From positions 73,029 to 137,028 of the forward strand of contig NZ_JBINJF010000010.1 in assembly GCF_043951865.1 (NCBI RefSeq): 64,000 nt of DNA, in the 5' to 3' direction. This stretch comes from JAMQKA01 sp043951865 (GTDB lineage Bacteria > Bacteroidota > Rhodothermia > Balneolales > Balneolaceae). The position numbers and the translations under genes were made by a program. This document shows, piece by piece, positions 54,949 to 63,976 of the stretch (its first letter is position 1; the number at the start of each line of letters is the position of its first letter). The notes beneath the pieces are model-generated. The model searched no databases. It was not told the DNA's origin and was given only the letters and a program-made list of their open reading frames with translations.

Positions 54949-55827
54949 ATGAATATTTCACGACGTAACGCATTAAAGAAATTGGGACTCCTGGCTGGCT
55001 CCGGTACGATGGCCGGGTGGCTGGGAAACGTCCAAAAGGCAGAAGAGATACTGGGAAAGGAACTTAACGGCAAGGTCAACCACTCGGTGTGTAAATGGTG
55101 TTATGATGAAATACCGCTGGATGAGTTTTGCCGGGCGGCCAAAGAGATCGGGCTAAAATCGGTGGAGCTGCTGGGACCCGACGAGTGGCCGACGCTCAAA
55201 AAATATGGTCTCACCTGCGCCATGCCTTGGGGAGCGGGAAAAGGGATTCCCGAAGGATTTAACAACCCGGACCTGCATGATGAGCTAATTGCCAGTTATG
55301 AGGAGGTGATTCCACAGGTGGCCGATGCCGGGTTCGATAAAATTATCTGCTTTTCCGGCAACCGAAACGGGATGGATGACGAAAAGGGCCTCGAAAACTG
55401 TGTCAAGGGCCTGAAACGACTGATGCCCACCGCTGAGAAGTATAACGTAACGGTAACGATGGAGCTGCTGAACAGTAAAGTGGACCACCCTGACTACATG
55501 TGTGATCACACCGACTGGGGTGTGGAACTTTGCAAGCGAGTGGGATCGGACCGGTTCAAGCTGCTCTATGATATCTACCACATGCAGATTATGGAGGGGG
55601 ATGTCATTCGTACTATAAGAGATAATCATGAATATATAGCCCACTACCATACAGGAGGCGTACCGGGCCGCAATGAGATTGACGAGACACAAGAGCTCTA
55701 CTACCCGGCCATCGTCAAGGCGATTTTGGATACCGGCTATACCGGGTTTATCGGCCAGGAGTTTATCCCCACCTGGGACGATGAGCTGGAAGCGTTGAAG
55801 CAGGGCGTCGAAATCTGTGATGTTTAA
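54949..55827 (+). CDS. Hydroxypyruvate isomerase-like TIM-barrel protein with Tat signal
   Basis: A 292-residue protein. The ATG at 54949 gives the N-terminus MNISRRNALKKLGLLAGSG, a twin-arginine export signal, so the enzyme works in the periplasm. An alternative upstream start overlaps the previous gene and would bury the Tat motif. The barrel shows expected metal-site blocks: TVTMELLNSK, LLYDIYHMQIMEGD, HYHTGGVPGRNEID and FIGQEF. Members of this xylose-isomerase-like group isomerise hydroxypyruvate or related keto-sugars; periplasmic versions commonly accompany DUF1080 and ThuA proteins. Coupling to the cytochrome-propeller gene suggests it acts on that enzyme's product (inference). Confidence 0.87.
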   Translation: MNISRRNALKKLGLLAGSGTMAGWLGNVQKAEEILGKELNGKVNHSVCKWCYDEIPLDEFCRAAKEIGLKSVELLGPDEWPTLKKYGLTCAMPWGAGKGIPEGFNNPDLHDELIASYEEVIPQVADAGFDKIICFSGNRNGMDDEKGLENCVKGLKRLMPTAEKYNVTVTMELLNSKVDHPDYMCDHTDWGVELCKRVGSDRFKLLYDIYHMQIMEGDVIRTIRDNHEYIAHYHTGGVPGRNEIDETQELYYPAIVKAILDTGYTGFIGQEFIPTWDDELEALKQGVEICDV

Positions 55828-55851
55828 GTTAGTTTTAACAAACGATTGCTA

Positions 55852-55881
55852 CACCTGTCAGGTAACAAAACCCGACAGGTG
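55852..55881 (+). terminator. Hairpin downstream of the Tat isomerase gene
   Basis: CACCTGTC (55852-55859) pairs with GACAGGTG (55874-55881) across a 14-base loop, 25 bp after the stop codon. No T run follows, so this is a possible 3'-end element rather than a proven terminator. Confidence 0.4.
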
Positions 55882-56029
55882 CAGAATAGCCGTAATCCCA
55901 CCCCACAAATTCTCCATATTTATAACAATCATTTACATCAATAAACCGTTTGTTTTGTGTTATTGGAATTAATATATACTGCATCGTCATTATAAAATGC
56001 AGGACCAGAAATAAACGGATAGAATATAT

Positions 56030-57217
56030 ATGCCTCGTCAGCTTAGCACGATAAAACAGGAGTTCTCAGTACCCTTCACCTATGATGTCTGCTTCACAGA
56101 AGGACTTTTCGATCCGGACAACGACCTGTTTGCAAATCTGATTCAATCTGCATCGCCCGAGGTCGCCCGAAAAGTGCTGTTTGTTTTTGACGAGGGAATG
56201 TATGAGCATCATCCCGATCTCTTTGAGCGTGTCAAGGTGTATGCGGGACTGCACAAGGAGGTGTTTACGCTTGTTGATACACTCATCACGGTACCGGGGG
56301 GAGAAGCAGCCAAAAATGATCCCGATCACGTGGATATGATCCATGAGGCGATAAACGAGGCCAATCTCGACCGTCATTCCTATGTAACTGTAATCGGGGG
56401 AGGTGCGGTCATTGATACGGCCGGGTATGCGGCCGCAACCGCTCACCGGGGCATTCGCACCATCCGGGTCCCAACAACGGTACTGGCCCAAAATGATGCG
56501 GCCGTCGGGGTCAAAAACGGGATTAATGCATTTGGGAAGAAGAATTTTCTGGGCACGTTTGTACCGCCTTTTGCCGTGATTAATGACATCGAATTTTTGG
56601 ATACCCTGGACCAGCGCGACTGGCGTTCGGGGGTCTCCGAAGCGATCAAGGTTGCACTGCTGAAGGACGCCGACTTTTTCCGTTTTCTGGAAGAAAATGC
56701 TTCAAGGCTGGATAACCGGGAAGCAGCGCCGATGCAAAAGCTGATTTATCGCTGCGCCGAACTCCACCTGGAGCATATCGCCACCTCCGGCGATCCGTTT
56801 GAGATGGGCTCTTCCCGTCCACTTGATTTTGGCCACTGGGCCGCCCACAAGCTGGAGCAGCTAACCGGCTATGATCTGCGTCACGGTGAAGCCGTAGCCA
56901 TCGGCATAGCGCTGGATGTTACGTACTCGTACCTGTCCGACATGATCTCCCGGAAGGAGTGGGAGCGCGTTTTGCAGGCGTTTAAAAATTGTGGCTTTGA
57001 TCTCTACGTACCCGAACTTAAATCGAAGCTGGATCAGCCGGAAGACGAAGATTCCCTGTTCCACGGGCTGGAGGAGTTCCGTGAGCACCTTGGCGGTGAA
57101 CTGACTATTATGCTGCTGGAATCTATTGGCGAGGGAACAGAGGTTCACGAAGTTGATCTGGATCGTTTTACCGAGGCCATAACCAGGCTACAAAACTTCG
57201 AGAAACAACCAGCATAA
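56030..57217 (+). CDS. eboD: EboD: 3-dehydroquinate synthase-like sugar phosphate cyclase of the ebo cluster
   Basis: A 395-residue cytoplasmic enzyme of the dehydroquinate synthase/sugar phosphate cyclase superfamily. It has the NAD-binding VIGGGAVIDTAGYAAA (~122-137), RVPTTVLAQNDAAVGVKNGI, and zinc-site blocks SGVSEAIKVALLKD, RPLDFGHWAAHKLE and RHGEAVAIG. The RPLDFGHWAAH form differs from housekeeping AroB (usually LNFGHT.GH) and resembles cyclases acting on other sugar phosphates; EboD is the family member of ebo clusters. It starts the plus-strand half of the ebo genes, 38 kb from eboA-C. The product is unknown. Confidence 0.9.
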   Translation: MPRQLSTIKQEFSVPFTYDVCFTEGLFDPDNDLFANLIQSASPEVARKVLFVFDEGMYEHHPDLFERVKVYAGLHKEVFTLVDTLITVPGGEAAKNDPDHVDMIHEAINEANLDRHSYVTVIGGGAVIDTAGYAAATAHRGIRTIRVPTTVLAQNDAAVGVKNGINAFGKKNFLGTFVPPFAVINDIEFLDTLDQRDWRSGVSEAIKVALLKDADFFRFLEENASRLDNREAAPMQKLIYRCAELHLEHIATSGDPFEMGSSRPLDFGHWAAHKLEQLTGYDLRHGEAVAIGIALDVTYSYLSDMISRKEWERVLQAFKNCGFDLYVPELKSKLDQPEDEDSLFHGLEEFREHLGGELTIMLLESIGEGTEVHEVDLDRFTEAITRLQNFEKQPA

Positions 57218-57218
57218 T

Positions 57219-57316
57219 GTATTGCGTACTGCGTATTTCGTATTTATTTGAACCCGTAAACTAAGTTTAAAACATTACGCATTACGCAATACGCAATACG
57301 CAATACGCAATACGAA
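57219..57316. repeat. Heptanucleotide repeat arranged as inverted arms between eboD and eboE
   Basis: Left arm 57219-57247 contains GTATTGCGTACTGCGTATTT. Right arm 57273-57316 contains the complementary unit ACGCAAT/ACGCATT repeated five or more times (ATTACGCAATACGCAATACG). The arms can pair into a long imperfect hairpin. Unit count is likely unstable. No protein-coding function. Confidence 0.85.
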
Positions 57317-57357
57317 AATGATGATTTCCAACTTTTTCTAAAACCAATGTTTAATGC

Positions 57358-58584
57358 ATGAAACTCGGTAACCCACCGAACACCCATCTTACTTACTGCA
57401 CCAATATTCATCCCGGCGAAACGTGGGAGGAAGTATTTAATCAATTAAAATCCAACCTGCCCGAGCTTAAAAACAGGTTGTCTCCCGAGCAATCGTTTGG
57501 CGTGGGACTGCGCCTGTCGGCCCGGGCGGCAGAAGAGCTGCTGGAGGGAAAGCGACTGGATGATTTCAAGAGCTGGCTTTCCGATGAGGATCTTTACGTA
57601 TTTACCATGAACGGTTTTCCCTTTGGCAGTTTTCACGGGGAGTGCGTCAAGGATAATGTCTATAAACCGGATTGGACGAACCAGGAGCGGCTTGAATATA
57701 CGCTGAACCTGGCCAGAGTTTTGGCCGAACTCCTGCCCGGGGATATGGATGGCGGAATATCCACTTCTCCCATCTCTTATAAACCGTGGCTGAAGGATTC
57801 CCAGCGCGAAGATGTTTTTCGCGTGTCCAGCCGCAACCTTGCGGAAGTAGCTTTTGCACTGGCAGAGATTCGGGAAAAGGAGGGTAAAGAGCTGCATATC
57901 GATATCGAACCTGAACCCGACTGCCTGATTGAAAATAGCGCCGAGACGATCGATTTTTTTGAAAACTGGCTGTTCAAGGCGGGTGCTGCACACCTCGCTG
58001 CAGGACACGGGCAGTCCCAGGACGAGGCCGTTGAATTGATAAGGCGACATATCAGGGTCTGTTACGACACCTGCCATTTTGCGGTTGAATATGAGGATCC
58101 CGCCGAGGCGATTCAGCAGTTCAGGCAGGCCGGTATCCGCATTGGCAAAGTGCAGATCAGCGCAGCACTGAAGGTCGACTTAAACGATTCCATTGGATAT
58201 ACAGAAGATGTTGTTTCGAAGCTCAAGCAGTTTGAGGAGGATACCTACCTGCACCAGGTAATTGAGCGAAGATCAGGGAGTGAACTTTTTCACTATCCCG
58301 ACCTGTCTGAGGCACTTAATGCAGGCCATATATCTGAAGCTGATGAGTGGCGGATCCATTTTCACGTTCCCATATTTATAAAGGAGTATGGGATTTTGCA
58401 CTCTACCCAGGACGATATCGTGCGGAGCCTTGAACAGTTAGCAGGTGATGGATGCACCCATTTTGAGATCGAAACCTATACCTGGGATGTGCTGCCCGCC
58501 GATCTGAAGGAAAATTTGCTGGATTCAATCGAGCGGGAGTTTCGATGGACCCTGGAGCAGGTGGAATCGTTGACCGCAGGTTAA
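57358..58584 (+). CDS. eboE: EboE: metabolite traffic protein, TIM-barrel of the xylose-isomerase-like superfamily
   Basis: A 408-residue cytoplasmic protein. NTHLTYCTNIHPGETWEEVF opens the barrel. HIDIEPEPDCLIENS, IRVCYDTCHFAVEYEDP, VQISAAL and HFHVPIF are typical EboE blocks supplying putative metal ligands. It follows eboD by 140 bp, the gap filled by a heptanucleotide repeat, and precedes eboF by 68 bp. EboE belongs to the operon implicated in exporting secondary metabolites; its reaction is not known. Confidence 0.9.
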   Translation: MKLGNPPNTHLTYCTNIHPGETWEEVFNQLKSNLPELKNRLSPEQSFGVGLRLSARAAEELLEGKRLDDFKSWLSDEDLYVFTMNGFPFGSFHGECVKDNVYKPDWTNQERLEYTLNLARVLAELLPGDMDGGISTSPISYKPWLKDSQREDVFRVSSRNLAEVAFALAEIREKEGKELHIDIEPEPDCLIENSAETIDFFENWLFKAGAAHLAAGHGQSQDEAVELIRRHIRVCYDTCHFAVEYEDPAEAIQQFRQAGIRIGKVQISAALKVDLNDSIGYTEDVVSKLKQFEEDTYLHQVIERRSGSELFHYPDLSEALNAGHISEADEWRIHFHVPIFIKEYGILHSTQDDIVRSLEQLAGDGCTHFEIETYTWDVLPADLKENLLDSIEREFRWTLEQVESLTAG

Positions 58585-58652
58585 TAAAAACTGAACAACC
58601 TGTATTTTTATACCTCATTTAGCTATTAATTCCCCATAAACAAAGCTCAGTC

Positions 58653-60044
58653 ATGAAGAAAACAGCCGTTCTGAATGTTGTCGGACTGACTCCCGATCTG
58701 ATAGGAGAGCACACTCCCTTTCTTTCTGACTGGTTTGAAAAAGGGCAGATCACGTCAGTGGATTCGATGCTGCCGGCGGTTACCTGTTCTGTGCAGGCCA
58801 CCTACTTAACAGGAACGATGCCTGACAAGCACGGAATTGTTGCCAACGGTTGGTATTTCAGGGATACCAGTGAAGTCCGCTTCTGGATGCGTTCCGGCAA
58901 GCTGATACAGCAACCGGCAATCTGGGACACCGCCCGCCGGCACGACCCGGATTTTACCTGTGCCAATATTTTTTGGCGGTATGCCACCTATTCGGGCGCC
59001 GATTATGTTGCAGTAGAGCGACCCATGTACCGTAAGGACGGGGTTAAAGTGCCGGATATTTATGCCCGCCCAATGTCACTCAGAGACAAGCTTCAGGACA
59101 AACTGGGACAGTTTCCTCTTTTCAATTTCTGGGGACCCAATACCTCCATCGTTTCCAGCCAGTGGATTGCCGACGCGGCCAAAATGATTGCGGAGGAGTA
59201 TGATCCCACTTTAAGCCTGGTTTACCTGCCTCATTTGGACTACTGCCTGCAGCGAGAGGGACCCAGTATCCCCAATATTAAAAAGGATCTCAGGGAGATT
59301 GACCAGGTCTGTGAAGACTTAATAACCTATTATGAGCAGCGAGATACCCAGGTTATTGTCCTGTCGGAATATGGTATCAGGTCTGTGCAGAAGCCTGTTT
59401 CCCTGAACCGGGTACTCCGGGAAAACGGGTTTATCACGGTGCGTGAGGAGATGGGCGGAGAGGTGCTGGATGCCGGGGCCAGCCGCGCTTTTGCCGTGGC
59501 CGACCACCAGGTGGCTCATATCTATATTGAGAACCCCGCGGATATTCAATCCCTGAAAAAAATGCTGGAAAAGGTAGATGGTGTCGAACGAATTCTGGAT
59601 GAGAAAGGAAAGAAAGAGTTCGATTTGGATCATAATCGTTCGGGCGAACTGGTGGCCATTGCAGAGCCGGAGGCCTGGTTTACATATTACTACTGGCTGG
59701 ATGATAACAAGGCACCCGATTTTGCCCCCACCGTTGATATCCATGCCAAGCCTGGCTACGATCCCGCCGAGATGATTTTGGACCCGGATATCCCGTTTCC
59801 GAAACTTAAAGCGGGACTTCGGCTGCTGCAGAAAAAAATGGGCTTCCGTTACATTATGGATCTGATCCCGATTGAAGGCTCAGGCGTAAAAGGATCGCAC
59901 GGCCGCAAAGAATCTGACGCGGGAATACGTCCCATCATCGCATCCCGGCAGCCGGAACTGATTGACGAAGTTAAAGCGAGCCGGGATGGTTCTGTCGCTC
60001 CCACCGCGATCCATGATATTATCCTGAACCATCTGAAAGGATAA
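58653..60044 (+). CDS. eboF: EboF: alkaline-phosphatase-superfamily (nucleotide pyrophosphatase-type) protein of the ebo cluster
   Basis: A 463-residue protein of the type I phosphodiesterase/nucleotide pyrophosphatase family. The nucleophile is probably Thr44 in LPAVTCSVQATYLTG. Other blocks are DKHGIVANGWYFRD, VYLPHLDYCLQREGPS (Asp/His metal site), VIVLSEYGI (Asp replaced by Glu), and GSHGRKE near the end (His). The N-terminal strand reads LNVVGLTPDL, where many relatives have a metal-binding Asp in IDG; I recall this form in ebo-linked members but cannot verify it here. No signal peptide is evident. It is last in eboD-E-F. Confidence 0.87.
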   Translation: MKKTAVLNVVGLTPDLIGEHTPFLSDWFEKGQITSVDSMLPAVTCSVQATYLTGTMPDKHGIVANGWYFRDTSEVRFWMRSGKLIQQPAIWDTARRHDPDFTCANIFWRYATYSGADYVAVERPMYRKDGVKVPDIYARPMSLRDKLQDKLGQFPLFNFWGPNTSIVSSQWIADAAKMIAEEYDPTLSLVYLPHLDYCLQREGPSIPNIKKDLREIDQVCEDLITYYEQRDTQVIVLSEYGIRSVQKPVSLNRVLRENGFITVREEMGGEVLDAGASRAFAVADHQVAHIYIENPADIQSLKKMLEKVDGVERILDEKGKKEFDLDHNRSGELVAIAEPEAWFTYYYWLDDNKAPDFAPTVDIHAKPGYDPAEMILDPDIPFPKLKAGLRLLQKKMGFRYIMDLIPIEGSGVKGSHGRKESDAGIRPIIASRQPELIDEVKASRDGSVAPTAIHDIILNHLKG

Positions 60045-60201
60045 TATCATCCGCTACAATTAAAAAAATGAGAAAAATTGTTTATTATCATTTAATAAAA
60101 ATGGGAAACTAAGAAGATTCTTAAAAATTTGTAACAAACCGTTGATCTGCTTTCTTGTAGGGTAGGTTTATCAAGAATATTGAACAAAAGGGAAGAGGGA
60201 T

Positions 60202-62925
60202 ATGCAGCAGTTGATGGAGATGTTAAAACGTATTTTCAATGCCATTCTGAATCTTTTTGGGGCCGGTGATAAAATGCCGGGTCGCGAAGAACCCAAACCT
60301 CCCCCCGAAAGTCGAGATTTTCGTGAACTGCCCGATGGAACAAAACTGCCGGCTCCTTACGACCGTAACGAGCTGACACAACTGATCCAAGCGGTGCAGT
60401 CAGCATCAGATCCTGATGAACGATTTGTCTATGACACCGTCCTTGTATCAGCGCTGGAGGGTATTCGTCCACTGCTGGAGTTGTACGATCTGATCCCACG
60501 TATTTGGGCTGGAGACAGTAGAGCTGAAGCAGAATTCAACCGGATTATCTCTAGGCACAGCGAAGGTATTAATGTACGCAGCTATGAAGAGCGGGCGGAG
60601 CGCGGCATGCAGACGATGCGCGGCGAGATCCCTTTACCCGGTGGAGGCGAGGCACCGTGCGGACCTTTGTTCTTCTTGAAACCTGACAGGCTTTTTTCGA
60701 TACAGCAGACCGCCGTATTTCTGGCGGGGGATGACGAAAAACAGCACTTGTACAGCCTGGCGGCTATCGACAAAATGTGGGACAGAACACTTTGTCCCGA
60801 CCGTTTTAATTCACTGGTTTATCAGGATCAGCTGGACGGGGGGCGGCGACTGCAAGCACGGCTGCGGGGACACGCGGAACAGAGCGAATATTTCGGTCGT
60901 GTTGAAACGCTGAGGGAACAGCGCGCAGAGGCCAATATGGGATATGGAGGTTTGACACAGCCTCCGCCTGGAGAAGGTGGTCCCTGGCGCCCGCCACGAC
61001 CAGGTACAGGGGGTCCACCTGTTGGGTGTGGACCTGATGACGGACCGATACCTGAAGGCCCGGATTTCCCTGAAAAATGTAACCCGATCAGAGACTATTG
61101 CAGGGATTTTGTTCGCGGAGCTGGCCGTAGAATACGCCGTGTCCCGGACTCAGTATCAACCGGAGAAATTGATGGTATAAGTACTGATCGCGCTTGCAGT
61201 GGGCAAACTGTAACCATAAACGGGAGCGGCTTTGGAACTGAACAGGGAGACCGGGAAGTGGTGTTTGGAACCGATCCTGCCGAAGTGATCTCCTGGTCGG
61301 ATTCGGAAATCGTGGTTCGGGTGCCGTCCGGCATTTCGGGGCGCCGGTGCATCGGAATTCGAGATGAAGAGGCGGAGCTGCAGCGTCGAGAGGTCTATGA
61401 TACTAACCGAGCGGCCTTTGAGGAGTTTTCTGAGGGAGCACGGGTATGCCTGGGACAGCCCAGGGATGTGGGCATGTTGCCCTATCGACCGGATACCCCG
61501 GAATGTCGTGATATCAATGTCATCAATATTGGGGCTCCCAGCGTCTATTTCCGGGTGAATGGGGGACAGAGTGTAACGGTTGAGGCCGGTGACGATATCG
61601 TGCTGAACTGGGCCGTGACCAATGCGGACAGCATTCAGATATCCCGCGTTGGATCCGTCGGGCCTTCCGCCAATATATCAAATCCCGCCCCTGTGGGACA
61701 GCAAAATATCGGGCCCTTCAACGCCGGCAGTGAGGTAACGGCCACCTACAGGATTGAAGCAAGCAACAGCTGCGGTACCGTAACAGAGATTGTCTCTGCA
61801 AAGGCGGTGCGCACTCCTGATCTTGAGATTTTGGGGATCGAAGTGACCCAGCCGATACAGCGTTTCAACTGGAACAACCCCGGGCAAAACAACAGTGTGC
61901 GTTTAGTCAGCGAAAAGCGAACGATGGTCCGGGTGTATGTGGATAGTGGCGTCAGCGACGGCTTCGACTTTGGAGAGGGGGCTAATATTCTGCCCGATGT
62001 GACCGGACATCTGGAGCTGACTTATCCTGATGGGAACTCAGTTACAGTCAACAATATACTGAATCCCGGTGACACGATGAATGCGCAGCCTCCGGGTAAT
62101 GTGGATCGCGAAGAACTGGACCACAGCCTGAATTTTGAACTGCCGGTTGCTGATCTCGACGGAACCATAGAGATTGAGGCCGAAGTCTACACCGAACCCA
62201 GAGATGGTGGAGGGCGTTGGGACCGTACCCAAACCAGCGCAACTTTCAGGCATAACGGTCGCTTGAGGCTGGTTGCCATTTTGGTGAACGACACGATAAA
62301 TAATATTTCCGCTCCCACAATGAATGATTACAACATCTCACTGCAGGGAGCCAGAACACGGCTGCCGGTGCGGGAGCAGGGTTTCCTGCTGTTTCGGGCG
62401 CCGAATCATCGAACCATCAATACACAGAGCGATGAGGATTTAACTACGGGGGACGGCTGGTCAAACCTGCTGGATCGCATCGATGACATAGCCGATGATT
62501 ATGAAGAGAACAACGAGATATGGACCGCACTGATACCCAACAGCGGCACATACTCCTGGAATGGGCTGGCAAATGACGGGGTTATCCCGTTTTGGTGGGA
62601 CGATCACCCCCGAATGATAAGTCGTGCCCGCCAGGGGGCCACATTTGCCCATGAACTTACACACACGGTTTCTGTAGATCACGCACCCAGCGTAAATGCA
62701 GGAGCCAATCCGGGGGTAGATTCTTGCGGTAATCCCGACGGGGTGGATAACTCACTGGTCTCACTGACTGAAGATGTGGGGATGGATGTTGCTGCATACC
62801 GGTTGATGCCGGATAGCATCCCAACGCTGATGACTTACTGTACGCCGGATATTGATGGCACGCAAAGTTACCAGGATCGCTGGATGTCCATCGATTTGTG
62901 GAATAGACTTTGGAACCGAATTTAG
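60202..62925 (+). CDS. IPT/TIG-domain protein with C-terminal metzincin-like metalloprotease motif
   Basis: A 907-residue protein that I do not recognise as a whole. The ATG follows GGGAAGAGGGA. There is no classical signal peptide, only an amphipathic N-terminus (MQQLMEMLKRIFNAILNLFG). Residues ~1-250 have no match I know; ~255-290 are Gly/Pro-rich; ~320-385 form an IPT/TIG domain (GQTVTINGSGFGTEQGDREV); ~450-535 are Ig-like (TVEAGDDIVLNWAVTNADSI); ~540-680 are beta-rich (ILGIEVTQPIQRF, VSEKRTMVRVYVD). The end holds His817-Glu-Leu-Thr-His821-Thr-Val-Ser-Val-Asp-His827, a zincin motif with Ser for the usual metzincin Gly, and a possible Met-turn at Met877 (TLMTYC). It forms an operon with the Ig-like gene 9 bp downstream. 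Confidence 0.75.
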   Translation: MQQLMEMLKRIFNAILNLFGAGDKMPGREEPKPPPESRDFRELPDGTKLPAPYDRNELTQLIQAVQSASDPDERFVYDTVLVSALEGIRPLLELYDLIPRIWAGDSRAEAEFNRIISRHSEGINVRSYEERAERGMQTMRGEIPLPGGGEAPCGPLFFLKPDRLFSIQQTAVFLAGDDEKQHLYSLAAIDKMWDRTLCPDRFNSLVYQDQLDGGRRLQARLRGHAEQSEYFGRVETLREQRAEANMGYGGLTQPPPGEGGPWRPPRPGTGGPPVGCGPDDGPIPEGPDFPEKCNPIRDYCRDFVRGAGRRIRRVPDSVSTGEIDGISTDRACSGQTVTINGSGFGTEQGDREVVFGTDPAEVISWSDSEIVVRVPSGISGRRCIGIRDEEAELQRREVYDTNRAAFEEFSEGARVCLGQPRDVGMLPYRPDTPECRDINVINIGAPSVYFRVNGGQSVTVEAGDDIVLNWAVTNADSIQISRVGSVGPSANISNPAPVGQQNIGPFNAGSEVTATYRIEASNSCGTVTEIVSAKAVRTPDLEILGIEVTQPIQRFNWNNPGQNNSVRLVSEKRTMVRVYVDSGVSDGFDFGEGANILPDVTGHLELTYPDGNSVTVNNILNPGDTMNAQPPGNVDREELDHSLNFELPVADLDGTIEIEAEVYTEPRDGGGRWDRTQTSATFRHNGRLRLVAILVNDTINNISAPTMNDYNISLQGARTRLPVREQGFLLFRAPNHRTINTQSDEDLTTGDGWSNLLDRIDDIADDYEENNEIWTALIPNSGTYSWNGLANDGVIPFWWDDHPRMISRARQGATFAHELTHTVSVDHAPSVNAGANPGVDSCGNPDGVDNSLVSLTEDVGMDVAAYRLMPDSIPTLMTYCTPDIDGTQSYQDRWMSIDLWNRLWNRI

Positions 62926-62934
62926 AAGGAGAAC

Positions 62935-63810
62935 ATGATGCCAGATTATCAACAGTTTTTCACCCTTATTGGGCAACTGGATACGGAAACAGAATTGGAA
63001 TTGAGCTATATGCCGCTGTTTCGAAAAAAACGGCGTGTAAATTTTGAAAAAATAATGGCCACTGAGAGCGATATGCACGCCGTTCTCCTGGACAGGGAAG
63101 GTGAACCTGTACTTCGGGTCCCCCTGTCATATGGCTACTATTGCACCGATCCGGGAAGACTTTCAAAATTGGCTGTTCGGGGGTATATCCCTTTTGATGA
63201 GCGCACCCAAGGCATACGGTATGAGTACAAGGGAAAACTCCTTGATGAATTGAGAGTTCCTGAGAGCAGACCCGAGCTAACGATTACAACAAAAATACCG
63301 GAGCGCATTACAGACGAGCGATTTTTGCTGGAGTGGAAAACCTCATACGACGGGGATGCTCCTTTGCAATATAAAGTATTGTATACCAACAACGGCGGCG
63401 AAACCTGGCAGCGTGTGGGAAACCGTACCGAAAAAAACAGGATGCAGATAGAGGTGACAGAACTCGCGGGGGGAGATGACTGTCTATTTTTAGTCCAGGT
63501 AACGGATGGATATAATAATGCAGAGGCCGAGAGCGACAAAACAAAAATTGATCGAAAACCTCACGAGGTCACTATTTTGTCACCGGTGGAAGGGGAGAGC
63601 TTGTCGACCGGACGCAGCGTACTGTTTAACGGCCAGGCCTATAACCCCAATACCAGAGAAGAAATTACAGAGGGTTTTACATGGTTATCCTCGGCCGATG
63701 GAGAATTGGGAGAAGGGGCACTGCTGCAAACACGTCTTAGCGAGGGACCCCATACGATAACTCTGCAGGTCGGCAAATCGACCAGCAGTATAAGAGTTCA
63801 GGTTGAGTAG
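62935..63810 (+). CDS. Uncharacterised Ig-like-domain protein, partner of the metzincin-like gene
   Basis: A 291-residue protein preceded by a strong AAGGAG ribosome binding site; ATG 62938 has better spacing than 62935. No signal peptide is visible. The N-terminal ~110 residues are unassigned. Residues ~115-210 resemble a fibronectin/Ig fold (PLQYKVLYTNNGGETWQRVG, LFLVQVTDGYNNAEAESD) and ~215-290 a second Ig-like domain (VTILSPVEGESLSTGRSVLF, GPHTITLQVG). It starts 9 bp after the metalloprotease-like gene, so the products probably interact or share a target. I do not recognise the family. Confidence 0.7.
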   Translation: MMPDYQQFFTLIGQLDTETELELSYMPLFRKKRRVNFEKIMATESDMHAVLLDREGEPVLRVPLSYGYYCTDPGRLSKLAVRGYIPFDERTQGIRYEYKGKLLDELRVPESRPELTITTKIPERITDERFLLEWKTSYDGDAPLQYKVLYTNNGGETWQRVGNRTEKNRMQIEVTELAGGDDCLFLVQVTDGYNNAEAESDKTKIDRKPHEVTILSPVEGESLSTGRSVLFNGQAYNPNTREEITEGFTWLSSADGELGEGALLQTRLSEGPHTITLQVGKSTSSIRVQVE

Positions 63811-63830
63811 ATTTTTTGTGAAAAAGCTTA

Positions 63831-63976
63831 GCCCGTATTTCTCACCAAGAAATTTGTTCTTCAGCAAGGCGAAGGGAAAATGGCTGCGCAGACGTACTTT
63901 CGCAGGTTGAGCAGGCGATTTTCCCTTTAACGCAGCTGGAGGGCAAATCGCGCGGCACGTTACACCCTGTTACATA
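63831..63976 (+). repeat. Dispersed ~140-bp direct repeat, copy B (after the Ig-like gene)
   Basis: It aligns with 51426-51569 block by block (TCACCAAGAAATTTGTTCTT, AGCAAGGCGAAGGG, TGCGCAGACGTAC, GGTTGAGCAGGCGATTT, AACGCAGCTGGAGGGC). An internal perfect dyad, AAGGGAAAAT (63872-63881) with ATTTTCCCTT (63918-63927), forms a hairpin. It begins 20 bp after a stop codon, like copy A. The rest of the window to 64000 shows nothing else. Confidence 0.85.

Noticed and set aside
57219..57316. Heptamer array considered as a CRISPR array
   Set aside because: Units are 7 bp and contiguous with no spacers, and no cas genes are present.
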